Below, piece after piece: positions 20,818 to 29,742 of a stretch of 64,000 nucleotides of DNA. Source of the stretch: Sphaerosporella brunnea (Eukaryota; Ascomycota; Pezizomycetes; Pezizales; Pyronemataceae); the NCBI GenBank assembly GCA_008704415.1, contig VXIS01000021.1, forward strand, positions 62,001 to 126,000, read 5' to 3'. Each line of letters opens with the position of its first letter. Positions within the stretch are counted from its first letter, which is position 1. Position numbers and translations under genes: made by a program. The notes beneath the pieces are model-generated. The model was not told the origin of the DNA. It did no database searches and saw only the letters and a list, made by a program, of their open reading frames with translations.

Positions 20818-21864
20818 CAGCATTCCGTACGGTCCGTCCAGGACTGCAGACTGGACCGGACCGACTGGTACGATCCAATCCGGTCTGCACTTCAGGAGGA
20901 CCACCACGATCTAGTCTGATCCAGTCCACGAGTGCAAGGGACCGGGAAAATCGCAGTCGACTGCAGTTGACTGGATGTTGAGTAAGATTATAGGTGTACG
21001 TAGCTTGTAATACGTATCATAGTAGAAACCCCCTGGGAGTCCGTTTGCCGCGGTGGACCCTTTCTTAGCCGGGGAAAAAAATTTGATTCCTTTCGCCACC
21101 GGTCGTCATTCTCAACGTGTGTCCCTTACCCTTAACTACCACCTCCGAAGCTCAAACTTCAACCACAGCACACGCCGTCGCCTCGCTTTCAGTTCGCATG
21201 AGCCAGAGTTCGTTTAGCGCGCCTTCCTCTACCAGCCTTTCTCCAGCAGGTCTTCCTCGACAGCGTCTTCCGCGCGTTTTGAGAAAGGCATCTCTGATAG
21301 TCAGAGCACAGTTTCGTGCGGCCTTTCCTCCATCGCCAGTGATCTCGTCCGGCCTTTCCTCCATCCCCAGTGATCTCTTTACGCCGACTCTTGGCAGCAA
21401 CCCCGTCGAGCCTGAGGACTCGCAGGATTCACATGTTGCGGATATCTTTTTCGGGAAAAAGAAGGCATGCACAAGCATTATATGATGAAATGCTCGAGCT
21501 ACTATCCAAAGCGGAGCTTGGAAAGCGGAAACAAAACGGAGGATGACGAGCAGAGCAGGGGACCGGGAGAGAGGCATAGCGGAATAGCGGGATAGCGGTA
21601 CAGAGGGATCGCGGCCGTGATGTATTGGTAGAAAATTGGCAACAGATAGTGTTCTGGAGAACCCCCAAACAACGGTTGACCGCAGTTGACTGCGGTCAAC
21701 CCCGGACGACTGTGAATACGGTCGACTGCAGTCAACGGCAGGCGGTCCAGACCGCAGTACCAAAACAACTCCCAGTCCTGGTCTTTCCTGAGGACTGGAT
21801 CGCGGCATGCGATCGAGTCCGGTCAAGAGCCAGGACCGGACTGAACGACCCGTTCGAAACACTG
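20818..21864 (+). mobile_element. hAT-type element (CAGTGTTCC terminus family)
   Basis: Left end CAGCATTCCGTACGGTCCGT and right end (reverse complement) CAGTGTTTCGAACGGGTCGT form imperfect inverted repeats. tccgtcc flanks both sides (20811-20817 and 21865-21871), a 7-8 bp duplication inside the minisatellite. Subterminal regions carry many cagtcgactgcagtc-type palindromes. 20830-21202 recurs inverted at 27905-28304. Confidence 0.7.
21198..21485 (+). CDS. Element-borne ORF, unknown (possible transposase first exon)
   Basis: An ATG at 21198 just after the conserved 5' region opens 95 codons, Ser/Pro-rich at first (MSQSSFSAPSSTSLSPAG), then basic (RQRLPRVLRKASLIVRAQF), ending SHVADIFFGKKKACTSII. 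Its position just inside the element terminus fits a first exon of a hAT-like gene whose remainder was deleted. No domain recognised. Confidence 0.35.
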   Translation: MSQSSFSAPSSTSLSPAGLPRQRLPRVLRKASLIVRAQFRAAFPPSPVISSGLSSIPSDLFTPTLGSNPVEPEDSQDSHVADIFFGKKKACTSII

Positions 21865-22190
21865 TCCGTCCCCGCCCCGTCTGAGTGATCAGCACTGTCC
21901 ATCGCAGCCCCGTCCACCAAGTGAACAACCCTTTGACCCGTCTGAGTGATCAGCCCCGTCCAGCTCAGCGCCGTCTGAGCGATCAACCCCGTCCCCGCCA
22001 CGTTCGAGTGATCAACCCTGTCCATCTCAGCCCCGTTCACCGAGTGAACAGACAACCCATTGACCCGTCCGAGTGATCAAACCCGTCGATCTCAGCCCCG
22101 TGCGAGCCAATGCCGAGCCCGGTCTCCGTTCAGTCCGTGTGCTACATCCCGTCGAGCCTCGTCTGGGTGCTCAACCGCGTCCGAGTCCGG

Positions 22191-22458
22191 ACCTTTGTTT
22201 TGTTTTTGTTTAAATCACTGCCATTGCGCGTATCTATCGCTAGCTACGTACAAACAGGGCCCAGCCGCAACCGACTATGCCTGCACCTATTAATCCATCA
22301 CGTCACGCCGGCAAGCCGAGTGTCTGTGGGCATTCCCCGTCTCCCGCTCGTCCCCGGAAAGTGTTTCCTTCGATGCCGCCCGCGCTTAAAGCACCCCTAC
22401 GGAGACGTGCCTCCGACCTCTGGTTTTTGATTTTGAAAGTTCGCGCTGGTGTCTTCTC
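22191..22458. other. Unassigned
   Basis: No recognisable gene or repeat between the minisatellite and the LTR. Confidence 0.3.
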
Positions 22459-22650
22459 TGTTGACGATAGGTTTCGCGCAGTGGACACTAACAACGTAGG
22501 TGAAGAGATATATTGCAAGGTGTAGAGCTAAGCGCCAGTTGCTACTCCCTTAAGAGGCAGAAACGAGCACTAGTATATGTATATACTCGGATCCACCAGA
22601 GAGTCGTACTCTATGTCTCAACACTCCCCCTATCCGAGCATGAACTAGAT
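22459..22650 (-). mobile_element. Copia LTR plus polypurine tract (3' end only)
   Basis: A 165-bp LTR in minus orientation, from tgttgacgatagg (22459) to ctatgtctcaaca (22623), followed by the polypurine tract complement ctccccctatccgagcatg. The LTR has TGTTGA…TCAACA ends and matches the LTRs at 37221, 38720 and 48115. The element body is lost beyond about 22650. Confidence 0.75.
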
Positions 22651-23335
22651 CCCCCAATCGCGATGCGGCGCCGTCACATGATCCTCCCGATCCTTCACAG
22701 CGTCACGTGATCCCATGTCCTCCCGATTTCCAACGGCTTCGTCCATCCATCACAGTAGATACTATACCAAAAAGGGGGGGGAAGTTCGTTCGGCAGTGCT
22801 CCAGTAGCGACCCCGCATTTACCAAGAATACCGCTTTTGCAGTTGAATCTGCCATATGGCAGCATTGAAAGAAATACTCTATCGAAAGACGATTCGCATT
22901 AGAGGGTAAATACGGGTAGAGCGAGAATGCGCAGCTATTTAAATTCGGCACGGTTGCGGGATGGATGCGGAAGTCAATACTCGGTGTGATGCTGGCTGGA
23001 TTCCACCCCAATACCGGGTCGATGCGGCATTTGAATAAATACGTACCCACCAAAATTCCACACAAATGACAACCGACTGCCGCATGCATACGGAATTCGA
23101 AGAGAGTGCGCATTGAGCCAAATACCGTCGCAATACAGTAACACTCCCAGTTCACTTCAGTCGCCATGTGGGCTTACAACAGCACTGATGCTTCTACAAT
23201 CGCTTTACAATACGTATGGGTTTGGTTTGCTTAGTAGTAATAGCAGTAAAATAAGGTTATGATAGACATGACTAAGCCTTCCAGCACTCCGAGGTTTCTG
23301 CCAGTACTTAAGCGCGTTGATGGCAAGTTGAAGGA
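22651..23335. other. Unassigned
   Basis: Frequent aatacg/ataccg words (for example around 22960-23110) also appear around 23860-23990 and may be remnants of one decayed repeat. No gene recognised. Confidence 0.3.
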
Positions 23336-23572
23336 GCGAAATTCGCTGCAGTTGCTGCCAGTTAGCTGAGTAAATAAATGAGAGGAATGGCGTACTCAAC
23401 TTAAGCTGTCGCTGCGAGTAGGTAGCGAATTCGCTGCAGCCGCTGCCAGTTAGCCGAGTAAATAAATGAGAGGAATGGCGTACTCTACTCAAGCTGGCAC
23501 TGTGAAACTTGCTGCAGCCACTGCCAGTTATCTGAGTAAATAAAAGGAGAGGAATGGAGTACTCCTGACAGT
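23336..23572 (+). repeat. Three tandem units of 68-89 bp
   Basis: Units start at 23336, 23425 and 23504. Each contains cgctgcag..gctgccagtta, gagtaaataaa and gagaggaatgg.gtactc. The third unit is the most diverged and shortest. Not coding. Confidence 0.75.
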
Positions 23573-24249
23573 TGTCATCTGCGACGAGAGCAGTGGGATC
23601 AATTACTAAGTAGTAGGGAAATGAGGAGCTTGTTGAGTACAGTCATTGAGAAGAGCGAGGAATTGCTGGAGTTCGGAGTCGGGGAATTGTAGTGGTGTGG
23701 GGGCCTCACAAGCCAGCACTCGGTGTTGCATTCCTGTCCACTTTGTTGAGAGAGGTTCACGGGATGAGTTGTGGGACGGGTTCAGGATTCGCGTTAGATA
23801 GGGTTAAGGCGGAATCAGTGTTTAGCCTACCGTATTACACCCGCATTTAAATGAATGCCGTCTCGATCCCAGATGGATACCGCCCCAATACTCGATACGA
23901 ATTTGTTATCAATCCGGCATTTGGGTCTCAATACGTATTGGGAGTCAATACGTATTCTGCTGGCAATCTACGCAAATACGCATTCCGGTAAATCCCAAAT
24001 TCTTACAAATACCGTAGTTCAAAAAAAACCCGTACCACCACCGAACCCCCCAATAGACCGAACCAATCCCGCAAAAATCTACCCCCTTTTTTTGCTATAG
24101 TACTCATACTCTAGCTGCCCAATGCCCTGCCGAGTTGCCGGAGTCCTTCTCAGATAGCTCCATTCGGTTGTCGTATCACCAATGACGTCGTCAGCAGCAG
24201 TGCGATCCATATTTCAATTGATTCAGAGTCATATCCGCAGGTATCATGA
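23573..24249. other. Unassigned, AT-rich
   Basis: No gene recognised. Contains several near-palindromic aatacgtatt words (about 23930-23960). Confidence 0.3.
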
Positions 24250-24388
24250 CTCCCCCTGTCTGAGCATAAACGGTGGCAATCTTCTGCATCCGCATCATCG
24301 TGCTGCTGCTCATTCTCGTCGTCGATTACCATTTCGGGGTGTTGGCTGTCTTCGAGCAACGGCACTAGTTGCATCGCCATCTTGTCTT

Positions 24389-24919
24389 CTAGTGCCCCGA
24401 ACCCGTCAATCCCATCGTTTTGACGATTGCCGCGTGTTCGACAGATCCTAGCGCCTTGGACAAGCCGTCGGCCAACCGCTCTCGACAGGTGACGTTTTCC
24501 AACGTGAGATCTCCGGATTCCATCCGCTCGGGCAAGGCATGGTATCGGATTCGCAGGTGGCTTGTCGCGTTTGGGAACCCGTTTCTACGAGCGTTTTCGC
24601 CAGCTGTGTTGTCGCCTCGAAGGGTAATCGTTTGGCTGACGTTTCCTGTGTCGATCTCGTGGGCGAAGTCTCGGAGCCAGCTCGACTGTCTATATGCGCT
24701 GTCTATGCCGACAAGTTCCGCCTCCATGGTGCTATTCTGATTTTTCGTCTTCCAGTTGCTTTGCATCGGAAGCAGCTTCTTCACGCTGTCTTCCATTCCG
24801 AATCTGGCCAGGACCTTCGTTATGTATGCTTCCTGTGATATCCATATCTGACGCTTCACGCGATCCCGCCGCCGCCGAATCACCACTCCGACGTAGGTAA
24901 ATGTCGGCTTCGCTATCAT
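24389..24919 (-). pseudogene. Copia reverse transcriptase/RNase H C-terminus
   Basis: One open frame of 176 codons. It begins in the end of the RT domain (PTFTYVGVVIRRRRDRVKRQ, IWISQEAYITKVLARFGME), jumps to the RNase H catalytic block (STMEAELVGIDSAYRQSSWL, then LRDFAHEIDT) and ends with the conserved copia tail (IRYHALPERMESGDLTLENV, LADGLSKALGS). The YVDD region and connection domain are missing between these blocks, an in-frame internal deletion. It is not a working polymerase. Confidence 0.7.
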
Positions 24920-25767
24920 CGTAAGTAAACGTCGGATCCCCTATCACTCCCCATTTTGCCTGGAATTGTCTCCCGATTTACTGGCAAACCAGCTCCAATT
25001 CGCCACGTAAAGGTTCAGCAAAGCGTTGTCGTGGTAGTGGAGTCGTTTCTCATCGGTCCGCAAACGATCCTCCAAGCTTCCGAGGTGAGCTAAAAGGGCT
25101 CCTCTTCCAATCCGTCGAACCGATTCTCCAAAGTCCGTCGCTGAGCGAAATCCGCATCTTTTCTGATCCACAAGCGATGCTCGAAGCTCCAGTTGTCTTC
25201 AGCCCACAACTCAGGCTTTCGGCGAGCTAACATCGCTTCGTTCTTGTCCGCAAGCGATTCTGCAAGCTTTAGTTGTCTTAAGCCCACAACTTCAGGCTGT
25301 CGGTGAGCTACGATCGTTTAGCGGCGATCCCTCAAGCGATTCTCCAAGCTCCTTCGGTGAACTAAACCCGCTTTTCTTCAATGTGGAAACGATACTGCAA
25401 GCTCCAGTTGTCTTAGCCCCCACAACCTCAGGGTTTTCGTAAGCTTCAGTGGTTTCGATTCGCAGACGGCTCGTCAAGCTTCAGTTGTCTTGACCCCATA
25501 ACTTCAGGGTTTCCGCTGCTCAAATCGCGTTTTGTCCGTCGCAGCTCCAGCTGTATATACCGACAGCTCTCGGTCCGCGCTGCTCGAACTTGTCCAACCG
25601 CAGCTCGTTTTCCGACCTTGTCGCGACTTCTCTTTTCGGGTCTTCGCTTGTCAAGCTTGTCTGCAGCGACGCCTGTGTCGATCTTCGTTGTCACTTATCG
25701 AACGGCGCGTTTCTCGACCTTGGTTGTCGCGTCTCTTCCTAGGGTTGTCTGTTCTTAGAGAAGTCGT

Positions 25768-25785
25768 AGCGCCGGGCTCATAACC
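25768..25785 (-). other. Half-tRNA primer-binding site
   Basis: The minus-strand sequence ggttatgagcccggcgct directly follows the LTR end. It is complementary to the anticodon arm of initiator tRNA-Met (agcgccgggctcataacc), the internal-tRNA primer used by Drosophila copia and related elements. Confidence 0.8.
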
Positions 25786-26040
25786 TGTTGACGATAGGTT
25801 TCGCGCAGTGGACACTAAGAACGCAGGTGAAGAGATATATTGCAAGGTGCAGTGCCGTTACTGCACCTTAAGTGCAGTAACGGCTCGCTAGCTCGATACC
25901 TTGATCTAACTACATCGTAGTTCACTCTTTACTGAACAGTCACTAGACACGAAAAAACATTCTGAAAAAGAACTTGTTTTAAATACGCAAATTAAGGTAC
26001 AAGTTTAAAAAACAAAAAAAAAAAGAAATTTTAACCGCAC

Positions 26041-27138
26041 CTACCGTCGCGGACGAATCGGCGGCCCGCTCACGTGCCCAAACTGACGGACGGGGCGGAA
26101 AAAGCGGCGACGAGGCTCCTGATGCTCACCGGAGGCGGCGGAGGCGGAGGAGGCAGAGGAGGCGGAGACGGAGGAGGGGGAAGAGGTAGAGGAGGCAGAG
26201 GGGGCAGAGGGGGCAGAGGGGACGGAGGAGGAGGAGGCAGCGGAGGGGACGGAGGCGGAGGAGACGGAGGCAGCGGAGGGGACGGAGGAGGCGGAGGAGG
26301 TTCGAGAGTCGGAAGCTGAGCCACCAGCGACTTCCTGACCGGAAAGGAGCTTCTCCCTCGCCCTTTTCAAGGCGGAGGCTTCGGCGTTGTCCTTGGCGGC
26401 TTTGTCCATGATCTCGGCCGCCTCTAATTGGAGTGCGGCCACCTTCCTTGCCACCTCTACATTGATGGCGGCCATTTCGTCCTCAGCCTTTGCCGCATCG
26501 TAACGCAGGTTGGCAGCCTCCCCCTCACGGAGGGCACCGTCAGCGCGGTGTTTAATGAGCTGCTGCTCCTGGCCTGCATCATCGCTGCGAGTCTGACCGG
26601 CTGCTGCCTCGAGGGTAGCACCCTCGGCACGAAGGTCAGCCACAGCCATGACCTGGTCAGCGGCATCGACGAGGGTTTTGGCCGCCACCAACTCCTTGTC
26701 CGCGGCCTCATTCTTCTTGTCCGACGCGAGCTTTTTGGCGGCCGTGATGTCCCGCTTGGCCTGAGCCCGAAGCTTCTCATCGACCTTCTTCTTGAGAAGA
26801 AGGTGAAGAGAGTGCAGAGCTTCGACCTTGATGCCTGCAGTGTCAACACCCAGCCGGTCCCTACAGCGTCATGTTGCATCAGCGATGATATATCAAACAA
26901 GATGACACGGAACGTACCCAAGTTCGAGGACTTTCTTGAACCACTCGTCGTCGCGCAGTGTCTTGCTGGCTATCAGGCGCTCCGCCAGCGCTTTGGTCCA
27001 CTTAGTGTGATTGACCCTGTTGGACAACCACACCTCGTTGTCCTGGAAGTGGGCCTCCAGCTCAACGGAGAGGTCTTCGAGTTTGTCGGCGTCCAAACGG
27101 AGCGGCTCAGCGAGGTTTGCGTACGTAGAATTTCCCAT
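26041..27138 (-). CDS. GNS-family coiled-coil protein, one intron (predicted)
   Basis: Exon 1 27138-26918, a 57-nt intron 26917-26861 (GTACGT donor, CTGTAG acceptor), exon 2 26860-26041; 346 aa in phase. The N-terminal 75 residues look globular (MGNSTYANLAEPLRLDADKL … DDEWFKKVLELG). Residues about 75-95 carry DRLGVDTAGIKVEAL. Residues 95-245 form a long Ala/Lys/Glu helix, probably coiled-coil (LLKKKVDEKLRAQ, NEAADKELVAAKTLVDAADQ). Then comes a Ser/Ala/Pro/Val low-complexity tail (SSASSVPSAAS type) and a basic end (RPVRQFGH…PIRPRR). A 5'-UTR intron is likely (gtaagc … gctaacatgaccag before the ATG). Related broken copies lie at 17738, 18522 and 60870. Function unknown. Confidence 0.7.
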
Positions 27139-27714
27139 CTGGTCATGTTAGCCACGAATGACGCGCGATGCGAACATCAGCGAAGCCAGAAAATCAATTG
27201 GACTGTATGGGTGCAATGCAGGGGCGCTTACATTGGGCGTGTGTTTTTTGGTTTCTGAAGGTTTGGGAGGTAGGCGAGGTGAGTAGTGAATGTAAAGAAG
27301 GAAGGGAGCAAGCGGGGAAGGTGGTGCTTCAATTTATGGTTGTGCGCGTAGGGCTAGCGGGCAAGATTGCCCTGATACGCGTAGATCTCACTCTGGGGGA
27401 GGTAGGAGGGAAAGTCATGGTTCCATTATGGCGCATGCATAGATCTCACTCTGTGAGATATACGTTTTCCATGGACAATCCGCTACTGCCCACCGGCACT
27501 GCCTTCACCCACGAAGCTCTCCTCTGCGCGCTCAACCACCGAATTCTCATACAGCGATACAACCAACCTCTGCGGCGTGAATCACGACCATTTTCTCCGC
27601 GCTTGGACGTCTTAGGATATCGAACGAAACGGGTGACCACGTCCACATCATCCCGACCGTTAATCAACCTGCTCTACGCCAGCCGTGGAGGAGCTTTAGC
27701 GACGATACTGTTGA
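27139..27714. other. Upstream region of the GNS gene, otherwise unassigned
   Basis: Contains the proposed 5'-UTR intron acceptor just left of 27150. The plus-strand frame 27168-27914 is long but has no domain before it enters the copia fragment. Confidence 0.3.
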
Positions 27715-27890
27715 GCGACTGTACAGCTCTCTACCATCTGACAAGTGGAAGCATGGAGCCGTACGAAAAGAGCGTTTTTACGCTCCAGTACAATGAGAAC
27801 AAGCCCAGGTGTTGGAAAAGACACCGAATTCCGCAAAAACCCCTTAAAAAGGCAAAAGCATGGCTAATCCTTCCTAGAAGATCATCCAGT
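27715..27890 (+). mobile_element. Copia internal fragment
   Basis: Shares several blocks with 6255-6460 of the copia remnant: ctgacaag.ggaagcat.gag, cgtttttacgctcc, tccagtacaatga and catggctaatccttc. These lie near the protease/pre-integrase border there. No LTR is attached. Confidence 0.5.
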
Positions 27891-27904
27891 CTAAAAACGG
27901 CTCA

Positions 27905-28304
27905 TGCGAATTGAAAGCGAGGCGACGGCGTGCGCTGTGGTTGACGTTTGAGCTTCGGAGGTGGTGGTTAAGGGTTATGGACACACGTTGAGAATGACGA
28001 CCGCTGGCGAAAGGAATCAAATGTTTCCGACGGCCAAGAAAGGGTCCACGGCGGGGTGGGGCGTGGAAAAGAGGCCACCGCGGCAAACTGACTCCCGGCG
28101 GGTTTCCACTATGATACGTATTCCAAGCTACGTACAGCTACAATCTTACTCAGCATCCAGTCGACTGCGGTCTTTCCCGGTCCCTGGCACCCGGGGACTG
28201 GATCAGACTAGATCGTGGCGGTTCTCCAGAAGTGCGGACCGGATTGGATCGTACCAGTCGGTCCGATCCAGTCTGCAGTCCTGGACGGACCGTACGGAAC
28301 ACTG
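27905..28304 (-). mobile_element. hAT-type terminus, inverted copy
   Basis: The reverse complement matches 20830-21202 over most of its length, including the terminus CAGTGTTCCGTACGGTCCGT (ending at 28304). The other terminus is absent. It abuts a copia LTR at the LTR-internal word atactagtgctcg, so the element inserted into that LTR and the far side was lost. Confidence 0.6.
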
Positions 28305-28488
28305 ATACTAGTGCTCGTTTCTGCCTCTTAAGGAAGCAGCAACTCGCACTTAGCTCTGCACCTTCAATATATCTCTTGTACCTCCGTTCTTGGTGTCCAC
28401 TGCATGAAACCTATCGTCAACAGGTTATGAGCCCGGCGCTACGACTTCGATAAGAACCGACAACCCCAGGAAGAGACGCGACGACGGA
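28305..28488 (+). mobile_element. Truncated copia LTR, primer-binding site and leader
   Basis: LTR remnant 28305-28422 (atactagtgctcgtttctg … atcgtcaaca), half-tRNA primer-binding site ggttatgagcccggcgct at 28423-28440, then a short leader similar to those at 37409 and 46082. The rest of the element is gone. Confidence 0.7.
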
Positions 28489-28519
28489 ATCCCACCGCCC
28501 AGCCCTTTTGATACAATGA

Positions 28520-28680
28520 GCTCACAGGCGTCTGACAGGGTGGGAGAGCCAAATAATCATAGTGGGACGTCGAGAAGGGGTCTCGATTGCGCGGATGCCA
28601 CAGCGTTCTCACAAAATGTTCTTTCTTGCTCCGGTTAATGTCTCATGTCCAGAACTCTCATGGTGGTAGTCTACATGGGG
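28520..28680 (+). repeat. Dispersed repeat, left half (split copy)
   Basis: Corresponds to 12910-13065. The right half continues at 29459-29525 after an inserted hAT-type element. Confidence 0.6.
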
Positions 28681-28689
28681 GGTGCCGGG

Positions 28690-29458
28690 CAATGTTCCCC
28701 CCGGTCCGTCCCCGACTGTGGACTATAGTCGACGGACTGCGTAGTCCAGTCCAGTCGGCAGTGGCGGTGGACTAGCGCGACGTGGTCCAGTCCAGTCTGA
28801 GGGGGCAGCCGACTGCAGTCGACTGGGGACCGCCGTTTGGGTCATGTTTTGGGGGGTGGGTTTGGGGTCAAGATTTGTTTGTACATATTTTTCTTTCTGT
28901 TTCTCTAGCGTGAGCTGGCTCCCTATCTAACTTTCCCTGAACCTTTTCCCTCTTTGCCACGCGACGAGTTCCATATGCCTACTGTTGAATCACCAACCTT
29001 CGCTACCTTCTCGTGCAATGGGGGCTGAGGATAGTGATGAAGCTATCAGCGCCTTGGAGTGTCTGAAAAGCTGGTCCCGTGATGGGCTCATTACTGATGC
29101 CTTCCCCCAGATTAGGGAGATTGATGAAATGCTGGACGCTCTATACAAGGCGTCGACTGAGAGGCGAAGGCAAGAAGTTCAAGGGCATTGATCAATGGTC
29201 ATTATGATACGGGGTGCTAGGTAGCGTTTTTTTTTTTTTTTTTTTTTTGTTTTAATCATAATGTATTCGGCCGCTTGCGGCCATGACATATATGTAGGAG
29301 AGAAGCAGACTACCCTTGGGCCTCAAGGGTGCTAGGTAGCTAGCTAACGTGTAACGAGAATTGGAATTGTTTCTACTGTAAACACCGGTCTTATATGTGC
29401 GCCCCAGCGGGAATCATCCGCTCTTTGGACTGGACAAGACGCACCGTGGGGAACACTG
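28690..29458 (+). mobile_element. hAT-type element inside a dispersed repeat
   Basis: Left end CAATGTTCCCCCCGGTCCGT, right end (reverse complement) CAGTGTTCCCCACGGTGCGT. Comparison with the unsplit copy at 12910-13150 places the insertion between ctacatgggg and ggctcgggtgg. A clean 8-bp duplication is not seen (gtgccggg versus gcggctcg). The interior has gactgcagtc-type palindromes, a transposase tail and a 22-nt T run. Confidence 0.7.
29018..29191 (+). pseudogene. hAT transposase C-terminal tail
   Basis: Reads MGAEDSDEAISALECLKSW then SRDGLITDAF and EIDEMLDALYKASTERRRQ to a stop. The A-L-[EQ]-C-L-[KR]-SW segment is typical of the last helix of fungal hAT transposases. Everything upstream was deleted, so the frame is a remnant, although it starts with an ATG. 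Confidence 0.6.
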
Positions 29459-29742
29459 GCGGCTCGGGTGGCTATCTAGACCATCGCGTCCAGGTAAACC
29501 ATCATTGACGTTACGCTGCCAAATAATCTACGATCGGGGGTATGGAGCCAAAGACGGCGTTCGGCGGGGGGGGGGTATTATAGCCAATCACCGAAAAAAA
29601 AAAAAAGAAAAAAAACGAAAATGCACCCAGTTTTATATTTCACATCGTCTATCGAACCAAGCCCTACAAAGTCTGCCACATCAGGCGCCCACCAACTAAA
29701 TGAAGCAAGCCAGGCATTGAAAAAGGATTCTGTTATGCCAAC
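29459..29742. other. Repeat right half, then unassigned
   Basis: 29459-29525 completes the dispersed repeat. The rest holds G- and A-runs (about 29567 and 29596-29620) and possibly the 3' UTR of the minus-strand gene at 29743. Confidence 0.4.

Larger units (their letters stand above)
20686..22190 (+). repeat. Degenerate minisatellite, split by a hAT-type element
   Basis: Units of roughly 30-35 bp resembling cgttcgagtgatcaaccccg followed by tcc..cagccc recur on both sides of the insert (20686-20817 and 21865-22190), with variants gtctgagtgatcagc, gtccgagtgctcaac and gttcaccgagtgaac. About a dozen degenerate units are visible. They are not obviously coding. Confidence 0.65.
24250..25935 (-). 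mobile_element. Non-autonomous Ty1/copia element, internally deleted
   Basis: Read right to left: truncated 5' LTR (25935-25786, ending in the complement of TCAACA), half-tRNA primer-binding site 25785-25768, a repeat-rich leader (about 25765-24950), then a Pol tail (24919-24389) and a polypurine tract (ctccccctgtctgagc, about 24250-24265). Gag, protease, integrase and most of the reverse transcriptase are missing. The 3' LTR is not recognisable beyond 24250. The layout matches the plus-strand element at 37221-38888. Confidence 0.65.

Noticed and set aside
23336..23572. CRISPR-like repeat array
   Set aside because: Three diverged units without uniform spacers in a eukaryotic context; a plain tandem repeat.
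22459..25935. One copia element bounded by the LTRs at 22459 and 25786
   Set aside because: A second polypurine tract at about 24250 ends the right-hand element, and sequence beyond 22650 is not copia. Two separate fragments fit better.
26070..26324. Poly-Pro and Gly-rich open frames overlapping the GNS gene tail
   Set aside because: They are other-frame readings of the Ser/Ala/Pro repeat encoded by exon 2 of the minus-strand gene and have no independent support.
28682..29466. 8-bp target duplication for the 28690 element
   Set aside because: gtgccggg and gcggctcg agree at only half the positions. The insertion is supported by the empty-site comparison instead.
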